Source: an uncultured Clostridia bacterium (GTDB taxonomy: Bacteria; Bacillota; Clostridia; Christensenellales; UBA1242). From it: a DNA stretch of 35,142 nucleotides. Positions 14,003 through 22,942 of this stretch are shown here, in pieces. The DNA lies in the NCBI GenBank assembly GCA_944372325.1, contig CALVYR010000001.1:1-35142 (forward strand), read 5' to 3'. The notes beneath the pieces were generated by a model. That model was given only the letters and a program-made list of their open reading frames with translations. It was not told where the DNA came from and made no database searches. The position numbers were made by a program, and so were the translations under genes. Position 1 is the stretch's first letter. Each line of letters starts with the position of its first letter.

Positions 14003-14709
14003 TCAGATTTCTCCAATTCAAGAAACAAACTTTCCAAACTTTTATTGCCTTTAACCTTTTTCATTTCGCCCTGTCCCATGATTTTTCCATTTTTTATTAT
14101 TATTACATGAGTACAAAGCTTTTCCGCCACCTCTAAAACATGTGTTGAAAACAAAATTGCACTGCCCTCTAAGCAGACCTCTTTCATTATCTCTTTAAAT
14201 TCATGGCTTGTAACTGGATCTAAGCCAACAAAAGGTTCATCAAAGAGATAGAGTTTTGGCTTATGTACAAGAAGGCTAAGTATGGCAAGTTTTTGCTTCA
14301 TGCCGTGAGAATATGTACTTATGGGCGAATTTAAATCTGAAAAAATTTGAAGCCTTCTACCATAGGTTTCAATTCTTTCCTTTCTAACTGTTTCATCTAC
14401 ATAAAATACATCGGCAATAAAATTTAAATATTCTATTCCCTTTAATGTTTCATATAAATCTGGATTATCTGGCAGATAGCCTATATCAAACTTAGCTTTA
14501 TAGCTGTTTTCCCTAACGCTTTTACCGTCAACATAAATTTCGCCCTCATCAAAATCTATTATGCCAGCAATTGCTTTTAGTGTTGTGGTCTTTCCTGCGC
14601 CGTTATGACCAATAAATGCTGTAATTTGCCCAGCTTCAACTTTTAAGCTAACATCACTTACTGCAAGTTTACTTCCATATCTCTTTGTTAAATTTTTAAC
14701 CTCAAGCAT
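13999..14709 (-). CDS. ABC transporter ATP-binding protein
   Basis: A 236-residue ATPase subunit. The Walker A is GHNGAGKTT at 34-42, the Q-loop region is IGYLPDNPDLYETL, and the signature is SHGMKQK at 134-140. The Walker B is LYLFDEP at 153-159, the D-loop is VGLDP, and the switch is STH near 189. The variant signature SHGMKQ is common in ABC-2 type exporters. It powers the permease encoded immediately downstream. The start has AGAGGAG and follows the pepF stop by one base. Confidence 0.92.
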   Translation of the reverse strand: MLEVKNLTKRYGSKLAVSDVSLKVEAGQITAFIGHNGAGKTTTLKAIAGIIDFDEGEIYVDGKSVRENSYKAKFDIGYLPDNPDLYETLKGIEYLNFIADVFYVDETVRKERIETYGRRLQIFSDLNSPISTYSHGMKQKLAILSLLVHKPKLYLFDEPFVGLDPVTSHEFKEIMKEVCLEGSAILFSTHVLEVAEKLCTHVIIIKNGKIMGQGEMKKVKGNKSLESLFLELEKSE

Positions 14710-14710
14710 A

Positions 14711-16495
14711 CTACTCCTCTAAAAGCCTATTCCAGTCGTCTAATATAGAATTAATAAAACTGAAGGCCTCATCGAAAGTGGCTTTATCTTCTAAGTTTAC
14801 GCCAGCCATCTTTAATAGTTCAACTGGTGGAAGAGAGCTTCCGCTAGATAGAAATTTGAAATAGTTTTCTTTTGCACCCTCTTTACCAGCAAATATATTT
14901 CTTGCTATGACCATAGCGCTAATTAAGCCTGTGGCGTATTTATATACATAGAAAGAACTATAAAAATGAGGTATTCTACTCCACTCATATTTTATCTCAT
15001 CCAAAACTTCAACAGCTTTACCAAAGTAGCGTTTGTTTAACTCTAAATAATAGTTGTTTAGAATATCTTTAGATAGAGCTGAAGTTTTTTCATAGGTGTC
15101 GTGGGCAAAATATTCAAACTCAGAAAACATTGTTTGGCGAAATACGCTTCCACGGAACATACTTAGTAGATAGTCATAATAATATATCTTTTCTTCCTTT
15201 GTTTTTGCTTTATTTGAAAGGTATAATAGCATTAACATTTCATTTACATTGCTAGCCACTTCAGCTACAAAAATGGTGTAGCCTGCGTCCTCGTAAGGTT
15301 GATTTTTATTTGAGTAATATGTGTGCATGCAATGTCCAAGCTCATGAGCAAGAGTAAAGAGTGAATTACAATTGGACACAAAGTTTGTTAAAACTACTGG
15401 GTGTACGCCGTACGAGCCCCAAGAAAAAGCCCCGCTATCCTTACCCTCGTTTTCATATACATCTATCCAGCGTTCGTTTTTAGCTCTGTCTAAAAGCTTT
15501 ATATATTCCTCTCCAAGTGGAGAACAAGCCTGTTTTACAAGTTCAAGTGCCTCCTCATAGGATAGCTTCATATCAAAATCTTCACAAGTTTTAGCATAAA
15601 TATCATAGATAGCAAAATTTTTTAAACCAAGTTGTCTACGCTTTATATCAAAATATTTATGAAATACACCTAAGTTGTTATTTACGCCTTCAATAAGCGT
15701 TTTATACACCTCCTCACTTGCCTCTTCATTATAAATTGATGCAGAGAGTGCGGAAGGATAATTTCTAACCTTAGCAAAATATACGCCAACTTTAACATCG
15801 CCAATATAGTTAGTTGCAAGCGTGTTATTATAGTCGCCATATGCACTATTCATATTTATAATTGCATTCTTTCTAAGTTCACGGTCTGGGCTTTCAACTA
15901 AAAGTGAATATGTGGCATGAGTAAGTTTATGTGGTTTGCCTTTACTATCTACCGCGTCTTTAAATTTGACATCGGCGTTGTCAAACATATCAAATACATC
16001 GGAAAAACCGCCTGTAAATTCTCCCATTTGTGAGAGAAGTTTTTCCTCTTTTTTAGAGAGAATATGCGCCTTTTGCCTTAAAATAGATTTGAAATATGTT
16101 CTAAATTGTGGATAAGCTGAATTATTTTCTAGTTCCTTTAACTTTTCATTGGAAAGTTCGCCAATTTCTACGCTTATAAAGGTTGTAAGAGTGCTAAACT
16201 TTACGCAGACAGAGCCCACCTTTTCACTTAACTCAACAGCTTTGCTGTCTTTCGCATTTTCCTTAACTCTAAGTGATGAATACACATAAAGTCTACTTAA
16301 AACTTCACTTATCTCACTTTCAAGCTTAAGACAGGCATAGATATTTTCATCAGAGTTAAGTTTATTTTCAAAAGCTGTAATTTCTTCAAAGCGTTGTTCA
16401 ATTTCTTTTAACTCTTTTTCGCAAGCTTCTAAACTTTCAGAGTATTCAGATAAGTCCCATTTATATTTTTCCTCTATTTCCTCTCTCTTTTTCAT
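14711..16495 (-). CDS. pepF: Oligoendopeptidase F
   Basis: A 594-residue M3-family zinc metallopeptidase (PepF type), cytoplasmic, degrading oligopeptides. The zinc site HELGH is at 384-388 with the third ligand in the EVASNVNEML segment downstream. Upstream GSYGVHPVVLTNF and downstream PHFYSSFYVYKYATGL are family hallmarks. The start MKKREEIEEKYKWDLSEY is standard and has a GGGGG ribosome site. It lies 8 nt after the RluA gene. The length matches the family (about 600). Confidence 0.93.
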   Translation of the reverse strand: MKKREEIEEKYKWDLSEYSESLEACEKELKEIEQRFEEITAFENKLNSDENIYACLKLESEISEVLSRLYVYSSLRVKENAKDSKAVELSEKVGSVCVKFSTLTTFISVEIGELSNEKLKELENNSAYPQFRTYFKSILRQKAHILSKKEEKLLSQMGEFTGGFSDVFDMFDNADVKFKDAVDSKGKPHKLTHATYSLLVESPDRELRKNAIINMNSAYGDYNNTLATNYIGDVKVGVYFAKVRNYPSALSASIYNEEASEEVYKTLIEGVNNNLGVFHKYFDIKRRQLGLKNFAIYDIYAKTCEDFDMKLSYEEALELVKQACSPLGEEYIKLLDRAKNERWIDVYENEGKDSGAFSWGSYGVHPVVLTNFVSNCNSLFTLAHELGHCMHTYYSNKNQPYEDAGYTIFVAEVASNVNEMLMLLYLSNKAKTKEEKIYYYDYLLSMFRGSVFRQTMFSEFEYFAHDTYEKTSALSKDILNNYYLELNKRYFGKAVEVLDEIKYEWSRIPHFYSSFYVYKYATGLISAMVIARNIFAGKEGAKENYFKFLSSGSSLPPVELLKMAGVNLEDKATFDEAFSFINSILDDWNRLLEE

Positions 16496-16503
16496 ATATC
16501 CCC

Positions 16504-17187
16504 CTAACCTAAATATTTTGCTAAATTAAACTCTGTCCAAGGTTTTTCCTCGGGTGGATATACCTTAAAGAAAAGAGTTTCATCTTTTGTTGGATGTTTA
16601 AAGCTGAGCTCGCCAGCCCAAAGAGCAAGATGATTTGTAAGTTTGTTTACCTTTCCATATTTTCCGTCTCCATAGATTGGAGCGTTTAAGTTTGCCATTT
16701 GAACCCTAATTTGATGTGATCTACCTGTTAAAATATTTACTTTTATAAGTGCAGTGTTATTAGTCGTTTCTAAAACCTTGTAGATGGTTTCTGCACGCTT
16801 TGCACCTGTTTCGCTCATAGGTACAATTTTAACTATGTTATCCACCTTTTTTAAGTAGCTTACAACATGGCCATCAAGTTCCTTTGGAACGCCATCTGTA
16901 ACACAATAATAAGTTTTGACAAATTCACCTTTTTTAATCTGCTCAGAAAGCCTATTTGCTGCCTTGCTTGTCCTTGCAAACACCATAATGCCACCAGTTG
17001 GTCTATCTAACCTATGCACCAAGCCAATATATGCCTCACCAGGTTTATTGTATTTTTCTTTAATATATGCTTTAACAAGACTCAGCATGTCTATGTCGCC
17101 ACTTTGGTCCGCTTGGCTTGGAATATTTTGAGGTTTTACCACCACAACTATATGATTATCTTCATAAATTACATTTAAGTTTTCCAT
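16504..17187 (-). CDS. RluA-family pseudouridine synthase
   Basis: A 227-residue enzyme that isomerises uridine to pseudouridine in rRNA or tRNA. The catalytic motif HRLDRPTGG is at 58-66 (Asp61), with the RxHQIRVQMANL motif near 175. There is no S4 domain, so it is the short RluA/YtzG-like form; the target base is unknown. I choose the ATG at 17187 (MENLNVIYEDNHIVVVVKP) rather than one 13 codons earlier. It has AAGGGG just upstream, and that site overlaps the stop of the methyltransferase gene. Part of the ileS operon. Confidence 0.88.
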   Translation of the reverse strand: MENLNVIYEDNHIVVVVKPQNIPSQADQSGDIDMLSLVKAYIKEKYNKPGEAYIGLVHRLDRPTGGIMVFARTSKAANRLSEQIKKGEFVKTYYCVTDGVPKELDGHVVSYLKKVDNIVKIVPMSETGAKRAETIYKVLETTNNTALIKVNILTGRSHQIRVQMANLNAPIYGDGKYGKVNKLTNHLALWAGELSFKHPTKDETLFFKVYPPEEKPWTEFNLAKYLG

Positions 17188-17195
17188 ATTTCCCC

Positions 17196-18047
17196 TTAAA
17201 ATATAAGTAGTCCGCTTGCTCCGCATGGAAGCACAATATTTTCCTTTGTTGGAAGCCCTATTTCATCGGCATCTATGTTTTTAGCGTCAAAAGCAAGCTG
17301 TAATAGATTTTTAAGCACACTTGCTTGAAGCCCTGTAGTGTAGGAATTTAATAACACAAATAATGGGTTATCTGAAAGCACCTTTTTACATTCCTTTAAA
17401 AAGTCAAACAAATTATTTTCAAGCTTCCACATTTCACCATTTGGACCTCTGCCATAGCTTGGCGGGTCTAAAATTATTGCATCATATTTTTTACCACGCC
17501 TGATTTCTCTTTGAACAAATTTAAAGCAATCGTCAACGATATATCTTACAGGCTTATCTGATAGCCCTGAGAGCGCCATGTTTTCCTTAGCTCTTTCAAC
17601 CATGCCTTTGCTGGCATCCACATGAGTGACACTTGCACCCGCGCTAGCAAGCGCAACGGTTGCTCCGCCAGTGTAGGCAAATAAATTTAGAGCATTTATA
17701 TTTCTATTTGAATTTTTTACAAGGTCTATCATTCTATCCCAATTCACTGCTTGTTCTGGAAATAGCCCAGTATGCTTAAACCCCATGGGCTTAATTTTAA
17801 ATTTCAAATTTTTATAGGAGATTACCCAGCTTTCAGGAAATTTTTTTAAAACCTGCCATTTTCCTCCACCCGTGCTTTCACGAATATAATGTGCATTCAG
17901 CTTTGGAAATTTTTTCATATCCATGCTTGGTTCCCATATAACCTGAGGGTCTGGGCGAAGAAGATACACCTCTCCCCAACGCTCAAGTTTTTCACCATTT
18001 CCAGTTGCTAAAACCTCATAATCTTTCCAATTATTTGCTACTTTCAT
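17196..18047 (-). CDS. Class I SAM-dependent methyltransferase (RlmI/K-like)
   Basis: A 283-residue Rossmann methyltransferase. SAM motif I is LNLFAYTGGATVAL (120-133), the acidic motif II is VTHVDASKGM, and the catalytic-site motif is DPPSYGR (194-200). The N-terminal part (to about 90) is beta-rich. The NPPY/DPPSYGR form and overall layout resemble the RlmI/RlmK-L group of 23S rRNA methyltransferases, so an RNA substrate is likely but not shown. It follows ileS by one base. Confidence 0.85.
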   Translation of the reverse strand: MKVANNWKDYEVLATGNGEKLERWGEVYLLRPDPQVIWEPSMDMKKFPKLNAHYIRESTGGGKWQVLKKFPESWVISYKNLKFKIKPMGFKHTGLFPEQAVNWDRMIDLVKNSNRNINALNLFAYTGGATVALASAGASVTHVDASKGMVERAKENMALSGLSDKPVRYIVDDCFKFVQREIRRGKKYDAIILDPPSYGRGPNGEMWKLENNLFDFLKECKKVLSDNPLFVLLNSYTTGLQASVLKNLLQLAFDAKNIDADEIGLPTKENIVLPCGASGLLIF

Positions 18048-18048
18048 T

Positions 18049-21000
18049 CTATGCCTTTTTCATCTTTATTTCAATTTCTTCATCGCCTACTGAGATAGTT
18101 TTATCTATTGCAAAATCTGAAATATCTTTCTCAATATCTTTAATTAACACTTCTTCCATGACTTTATCTTTATATGTTTTGATAACTTCATTTAAGGTGT
18201 CACTCTCCGTTTTATAGCTTAATATAATTCTATCTTCAACCTTAAAACCAGCTTCCTTTCTAAGCACTTGTGCTGAACGAGTAAGCTCACGATATAAGCC
18301 TTCTAGCATGAGTTCTCTATCTAGAGTGATATCAAGCACAACTGTAATTCCGCCGTCAGACATGATTACAAATTCTTCTTTAGGTTTAGAGGATACTATA
18401 AATAAAGTTTTATCCAAATCTTTAAACTCGCCAACACTTACCTTACCTTCATCGTAAGCCTTAATTAATTTTTGCATTTCACTATCACTAACTTTAGCTA
18501 GCTCTGCCTTTAGTTTTTGTACATCACCCTTTAAAACTTGTCCTGCTGTTTTAAAGTTTACAGTTAAAAACCTTTCATTAAAACGCTCTACATTTTCCTC
18601 AAATACAAGGGTTTTAATGTTTAGTTCTTCCTTTATTATATCGGAATATAGCTCTACACTAGGTTTAACAGATTTATCTGCGCATACAAACATTTCCTTT
18701 AATGGCTGTTTGATTTTTAATTGATTTTCATTTCTAAGCCTTTGCGCTAGAGCTATAATGTTTCTTGCAATTTCCGTCTTTTCCTCTAAATTTTCACTTG
18801 GAATGTCTAGCATTTCAGTTGGAAAGTCTGAAAGAATTATACTTTCACTAGAATTAGGCTCTAAACTTCTACACATATTTTGCCAAATATGTTCTGTCAT
18901 AAATGGAATTATTGGCGCCATAACTTGGCAAACTTTTTTTATTGCAGTGTATAAACACCAGTAAGCTACGCGCTTATCTTCCTCGTCATCGGACTTCCAA
19001 AATCTTCTTCTGTTTACGCGAATATACCAGTTTGTTAAATCGTCTATATACTTTTCAAAGTCCTTAACTACCAAGAAGAACTGTTGGTCATCATAATACT
19101 TCTTAGAATTTATAATAAATTTATTAGTAATTTCTACAAGCCACTTATCTGTAACATTGGTAATTTTAGGAGTAAAGCCATCTAATTTTGGGTTATCGAG
19201 CACTGCATAGGTATTAAAGAAAATATATGCATTCCATAGCCCTAAAAGCTTTCTTCTTATTTCATCTGTTATGGCATAGCCAAAGCGAGTATCGTTGAGC
19301 ATATTGTTAGAAGCAAACATATACCTAATTACATCTGCTCCAATTTTATTGCAGGCATCAAAGAAACTTATGTTATTCTTTCCAGACTTAGAAAATTTAG
19401 AGCCATCCTCTGCTACAAGGCTTGCAAAGCCAATTACCTTTTTGTAAGGCGCTCTGCCTGTTAATGTGACACTCATAAATAGAAGAGAGTAGAACCAAAG
19501 CCTAATCTGCTCTTTCATTTCTATAACACAATCTGCTGGGAAATTTTCCTCCCAGAACTTTCTATCTGTGAAATATTTTTTAGTGCTAAATGGCGTAATT
19601 CCTGCATCTAGCCAACAATCTCCTACCTCGGTTACGCGTTTAACCTTTTCTCCGCAGTGAGGACAGGTTATCTCTATGTCATCAATGTATGGTCTGTGAA
19701 GGTGTGGAAGTTTGTTTACCTCTTCTTCACTAGACAATTTTTTAAGTTCGTCAAGCGAGCCAACAACTGTAGTTTTGCCACACTTTTGGCAAACATAGAA
19801 TGGAAGTGGGAGCCCGTAAAAACGCTTTCTTGAAATACACCAATCGCCCATATTTTCAAGCCAATCTGTCATTCTCTTTTTCATGAATTCAGGTTGCCAT
19901 TTAACAGTTTCTACCGCCTGTAAAAGTTGTGGACGAATTTCATCCGCTTTGATATACCACTCCTTAGTAAGCCTAAATATAAGCGGATTTTTACATCTCC
20001 AACAAATTGGATATCTGTGCATATGTTTATGTGTATAGTAAAGCTTTCCACGCTTTTTAAGCTCTTCAAACACAAGGTCAGCTACTTCAACCGTGCTTTT
20101 ACCAGAAAGAAAACCAAAATCATCAAAGAAAATTCCGCTTTCATCTACAGGGATAACATTTGGAAGACCGAGTTTTTGACCAAGTTCAAAGTCCTCTGCA
20201 CCACAACCTGGAGCAATATGAACAGCGCCAGAGCCTTCCTCGGCGTCAACATCTTCCCAAGCAACAATTTTATGAACAAAGTTTTGCTCTTTTAGTTCTG
20301 GAAAGCAAGTTTCATATTCAAGCCCAACAAGCTCCTTTCCTTTAACAGTTTTTACTACTTCTATTAAATCATCTTTAAGCACTTTTTTTGCGCTAGAACA
20401 AACTATGATATTTCTATCTTGGCTCTTTACCTTACAAATGCTATACTCAAGCTCTGGGTTTACAGCAACTGCAACATTGGCAGAAAGCGTCCAAGGTGTG
20501 GTTGTCCAAACTAATATATCGTTAGTTGTATCCTTTATTGGAAGCTTAAAGAATACGGCAAGGTGCTCCATATCCTTATAGCTATCGGCAAGCTCGTGTT
20601 CAGAAAGCGATGTTCCGCAATGGCTACACCATGGCATAGGACGATATTTCTGCACAAGCCAACCGCGGTTAAAACACTCCTTTAAGAAGTACCATATAGA
20701 TGTGATGTTTTCATCGGAGTTTGTATAGTAGGAATGTTCCCAGTCCATCCACTGCCCTAGGCGCTTAGATTGCTCTGTGATTATTCCAGAATACTTCTTC
20801 ACTCTATCCATACAAGCAGTGGTGAATTTATCTAGCCCTAATTTTTCTATATCTCGCTTATCTTTTAAGCCAAGCTCTTTTTCCGTTTCAACTTCCACCC
20901 AAAGTCCTTGAGCATCAAAGCCGTTTTGGTAATGCGCTGAATAGCCGTTCATGGCCTCATATTTTAGCATGATATCCTTTAAACTTCTATTCCAAGCATG

Positions 21001-21171
21001 ATGAACGCCCATGCCGTTATTGGCTGTGATTGGTCCATCTAAAAACTTAAAATGCTTTCCAGAATTTTTATTTTTCTCAACTAATTTTTCAAAACAATTG
21101 TTTTCTTGCCAAAATTTTAGTGTTTCTTCTTCATTCTTTATAAAATCTGGCATTGATTCTTCTTTCTTCAT
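18049..21171 (-). CDS. ileS: Isoleucyl-tRNA synthetase
   Basis: A 1040-residue class I synthetase charging tRNA-Ile. The HIGH-equivalent is GVHHAW (HHAW at 57-60) in the TANNGMGVHHAWNR context, and the KMSKS-equivalent is KFSKS at 592-596. An editing domain with WTTTPWTLSANVAVAV lies at about 222-237. Cysteine pairs at 182/185, 390/393, 461/464 and 503/506 look like zinc sites in insertions. The HHAW form is a recognised variant lineage of IleS rather than the common Bacillus type. The start has AGGAG. No T-box is possible upstream, because the CBS gene ends 10 nt away. Confidence 0.93.
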   Translation of the reverse strand: MKKEESMPDFIKNEEETLKFWQENNCFEKLVEKNKNSGKHFKFLDGPITANNGMGVHHAWNRSLKDIMLKYEAMNGYSAHYQNGFDAQGLWVEVETEKELGLKDKRDIEKLGLDKFTTACMDRVKKYSGIITEQSKRLGQWMDWEHSYYTNSDENITSIWYFLKECFNRGWLVQKYRPMPWCSHCGTSLSEHELADSYKDMEHLAVFFKLPIKDTTNDILVWTTTPWTLSANVAVAVNPELEYSICKVKSQDRNIIVCSSAKKVLKDDLIEVVKTVKGKELVGLEYETCFPELKEQNFVHKIVAWEDVDAEEGSGAVHIAPGCGAEDFELGQKLGLPNVIPVDESGIFFDDFGFLSGKSTVEVADLVFEELKKRGKLYYTHKHMHRYPICWRCKNPLIFRLTKEWYIKADEIRPQLLQAVETVKWQPEFMKKRMTDWLENMGDWCISRKRFYGLPLPFYVCQKCGKTTVVGSLDELKKLSSEEEVNKLPHLHRPYIDDIEITCPHCGEKVKRVTEVGDCWLDAGITPFSTKKYFTDRKFWEENFPADCVIEMKEQIRLWFYSLLFMSVTLTGRAPYKKVIGFASLVAEDGSKFSKSGKNNISFFDACNKIGADVIRYMFASNNMLNDTRFGYAITDEIRRKLLGLWNAYIFFNTYAVLDNPKLDGFTPKITNVTDKWLVEITNKFIINSKKYYDDQQFFLVVKDFEKYIDDLTNWYIRVNRRRFWKSDDEEDKRVAYWCLYTAIKKVCQVMAPIIPFMTEHIWQNMCRSLEPNSSESIILSDFPTEMLDIPSENLEEKTEIARNIIALAQRLRNENQLKIKQPLKEMFVCADKSVKPSVELYSDIIKEELNIKTLVFEENVERFNERFLTVNFKTAGQVLKGDVQKLKAELAKVSDSEMQKLIKAYDEGKVSVGEFKDLDKTLFIVSSKPKEEFVIMSDGGITVVLDITLDRELMLEGLYRELTRSAQVLRKEAGFKVEDRIILSYKTESDTLNEVIKTYKDKVMEEVLIKDIEKDISDFAIDKTISVGDEEIEIKMKKA

Positions 21172-21180
21172 ATCTATCTC

Positions 21181-21903
21181 CTAATAATTCTCCAAAATGT
21201 TGTTTAAGTCTATTATATTTGTTGGTGTTACAATTCCAAGTGGTGCTTCCTGCATACTTCCTGTTTTTGTAATTAAAACAAGTAGCAACTTTCTATTTTT
21301 ATCAAACATATCAAGCACAGCCTCTATTGTAACATCGCTTGGCGCAATTTCATAGTAAGTAACGCCCTCTGGGAACTCTGAAATAGCTTCCTCTATGGTT
21401 GTGGCTTCAATATACTTTGAAATATCCTGCCCTTCTTCTATCTTTTTTCCAAGAAGATTTAATATCTTTTGACCATTAGCCACACCAAGAAGCGTGCCAT
21501 CCTTGTAAACAGGAATGTTGCTATATTTTGATGAACTAATAAGCTTTATAACAGTTTTTAAATTTACATCGAAGTTTACAGTTAAAACATCGTGCAAATT
21601 TAAAATTTCCATAACTTTTGGCGGAGTGCAAATAAGCTTTGCAATTTTTTCCATTTGAATAACCACATCGTCATGAGGCTCGGCAATAATATAGTCGTCA
21701 TTACTTCTATGAATAATGGCATTTCTAAGCCTGCCAAAATCTATTAGATCGTCTTCATATTTTCTAACAATATAGTTTACCGCCACAGCTCTTCTAATCA
21801 TATCGGAATATCCCATACTTCTTTTAAAGTTATGTTGCACCCTTAATGCGTAATCTATTTGATTATAAGCCTCAATAAATCTTCTTGCGTTTGATTTCTG
21901 CAT
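21181..21903 (-). CDS. CBS-domain protein, first gene of the ileS operon
   Basis: A 240-residue cytoplasmic protein. Residues 1-80 form a helical domain (RRFIEAYNQIDYALRVQHNFKRSMGYSDMIRRAVAVNYIVRKYEDDLIDFGRLRNAIIHR). Two CBS motifs follow (about 95-160 and 165-238; SNIPVYKDGTLLGVANGQKIL, PLGIVTPTNIIDL), usually an adenine-nucleotide sensor. I place the start at 21903 (MQKSNARRF) because AAAGGAG lies five bases upstream. The downstream neighbour is ileS. Its role is unknown; ligand-dependent regulation is inferred. Confidence 0.82.
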   Translation of the reverse strand: MQKSNARRFIEAYNQIDYALRVQHNFKRSMGYSDMIRRAVAVNYIVRKYEDDLIDFGRLRNAIIHRSNDDYIIAEPHDDVVIQMEKIAKLICTPPKVMEILNLHDVLTVNFDVNLKTVIKLISSSKYSNIPVYKDGTLLGVANGQKILNLLGKKIEEGQDISKYIEATTIEEAISEFPEGVTYYEIAPSDVTIEAVLDMFDKNRKLLLVLITKTGSMQEAPLGIVTPTNIIDLNNILENY

Positions 21904-21930
21904 AAAATCTCCTTTAAACAAAGTTATTAT

Positions 21931-21959
21931 ATATTACTATAATTCACAGAAAAAAGCAA
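21931..21959 (-). promoter_or_regulatory. Promoter of the CBS-ileS-ABC operon
   Basis: Minus strand TTGCTT (21954-21959), 17 bp, TAATAT (21931-21936). No other promoter is obvious down to 12413, and all junctions are between -4 and 10 nt. Confidence 0.5.
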
Positions 21960-21973
21960 CTGATAGTTAATAA

Positions 21974-22000
21974 AAAAGAAAAAGCTAAACTTTTTCTTTT
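21974..22000 (-). terminator. Terminator of the small-gene pair
   Basis: Stem AAAAGAAAAAG/CTTTTTCTTTT with a 5-nt loop, followed on the minus strand by TTATT, 11 nt past the stop at 22011. Confidence 0.6.
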
Positions 22001-22010
22001 AATTATACAA

Positions 22011-22199
22011 CTACTCAATATCAAAAATATAAAACTCTCCAATTCCTATAAACTTAAAACTTTTTTCCGAAATAGGAATTAGAAAAGAAAAACTATTTAA
22101 TTCATTTATTAAATTTTCTTTATTTAATAATAATTTTGGCTCTTCATTTTCACTCATAATATAATTTAAATATATTTTTACTATTTGTATAAAATCCAT
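22011..22199 (-). CDS. Small unrecognised protein, 62 aa
   Basis: MDFIQIVKIYLNYIMSENEEPKLLLNKE... 62 residues, mildly amphipathic, no clear membrane helix, ending FIGIGEFYIFDIE. The ribosome site GAAGGGAAG lies upstream, and the start is two bases after the preceding small gene's stop, suggesting coupling. It is followed by a terminator. The family is unknown. Its company (a divergent repressor-type gene) suggests an accessory module. Confidence 0.55.
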   Translation of the reverse strand: MDFIQIVKIYLNYIMSENEEPKLLLNKENLINELNSFSFLIPISEKSFKFIGIGEFYIFDIE

Positions 22200-22201
22200 T
22201 T

Positions 22202-22348
22202 TTACTTCCCTTCTTTTTTTATGATTATATTCGCATTAGTTCCATCTTTTAAATATATAGTAATACCATTGTTATCATAATCTATGGAATTTCCATATTT
22301 ACATAGAAAAATTAAGTATATGATTTTTATCATATCAAACTCATTCAT
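22202..22348 (-). CDS. Small unrecognised protein, 48 aa
   Basis: MNEFDMIKIIYLIFLCKYG... 48 residues, hydrophobic first third, then YLKDGTNANIIIKKEGK. I choose the ATG at 22348 because GGGAGGGAA lies five bases upstream; a start 12 codons earlier has no site. A promoter lies at 22370-22399. It is co-transcribed with the 62-aa gene and divergent from the HTH regulator. The function is unknown. Confidence 0.5.
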   Translation of the reverse strand: MNEFDMIKIIYLIFLCKYGNSIDYDNNGITIYLKDGTNANIIIKKEGK

Positions 22349-22369
22349 ATAAATTCCCTCCCTAAACAA

Positions 22370-22399
22370 ATTATACACCCTCACAACTCTCTAACACAA
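22370..22399 (-). promoter_or_regulatory. Promoter of the small-gene pair
   Basis: Minus strand TTGTGT (22394-22399), 18 bp, TATAAT (22370-22375). Confidence 0.5.
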
Positions 22400-22445
22400 T
22401 TAAAAACTTACTAATTTTGTTAAAAATTAGAAAGAAGTGAGAGTT
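22385..22445. promoter_or_regulatory. Candidate operators between divergent module genes
   Basis: A 20-nt palindrome CTAATTTT-GTTA-AAAATTAG (22411-22430) is flanked symmetrically by AACTCTC (22385-22391) and GAGAGTT (22439-22445). This intergenic region separates the small genes from the HTH gene, so it is where a self-regulating repressor would bind. Confidence 0.4.
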
Positions 22446-22475
22446 TTTATTTGTTTTTAGGGGAAAATAGCACAA

Positions 22476-22901
22476 ATGAACAATTTTCAAGAAAGATTAA
22501 AAGAACTTTTGGAAGAATATAGCTTGTCAAGGCTTGCATTAGCTAAAAAATTATCTATTTCATCTACAACTATCAATGGTTATTTTAATAAAAACTACTA
22601 TCCTACAATTGAAATTGCATTAAAAATGGCAAAATTTTTTAATTGTTCACTTGACTATTTATTTGGTTTAACAGACAACATTTCACCATTAAGTTTAAAA
22701 TCTTCTAATTTTATAGACCGTTTTAATTTTTTAATGAAATCCAAAAATAATTCCATTGCAAAAACAATGGGAGAATTAAATATGAGTGAATATAGTTACT
22801 ATAGATGGAAGAAGGGTCTACTTCCAAAGACCAATAAACTTTTAGACATTATTAAATATTTTGATACTTCACTAGACTTTATTTTAGGTTACGGAAAATA
22901 A
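22476..22901 (+). CDS. Double HTH (XRE/Cro-CI) transcriptional regulator
   Basis: A 141-residue protein with two tandem Cro/CI-type helix-turn-helix units. Residues 3-66 (LSRLALAKKLSISSTTINGYFNKNYYPTIEIALKMAKFFNCSLDYLFG) are canonical. Residues 78-140 are a divergent copy (NSIAKTMGELNMSEYSYYRWKKGLLPKTNKLLDIIKYFDTSLDFILG) ending with the same 'SLD-ILG' phrase. It probably arose by duplication and may bind a pseudo-palindrome as a monomer. It diverges from the two small genes and likely represses them and itself. The ribosome site is AGGGGA, somewhat far from the ATG. Confidence 0.85.
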   Translation: MNNFQERLKELLEEYSLSRLALAKKLSISSTTINGYFNKNYYPTIEIALKMAKFFNCSLDYLFGLTDNISPLSLKSSNFIDRFNFLMKSKNNSIAKTMGELNMSEYSYYRWKKGLLPKTNKLLDIIKYFDTSLDFILGYGK

Positions 22902-22927
22902 AACACGCGCTAGAAAGCTAACGCGTG
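22895..22927 (-). terminator. Terminator of the SRP RNA
   Basis: Minus strand CACGCGTTAG-CTTT-CTAGCGCGTG (10-bp stem, one G-U pair) followed by TTTTATTTT. It touches the stop codon of the convergent regulator gene. Confidence 0.75.
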
Positions 22928-22942
22928 AAAACTTAAAATAAA

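Noticed and set aside
21172..21180. T-box riboswitch for ileS
   Set aside because: Only 9 nt separate ileS from the CBS gene, and the region upstream of the CBS gene shows no T-box elements.
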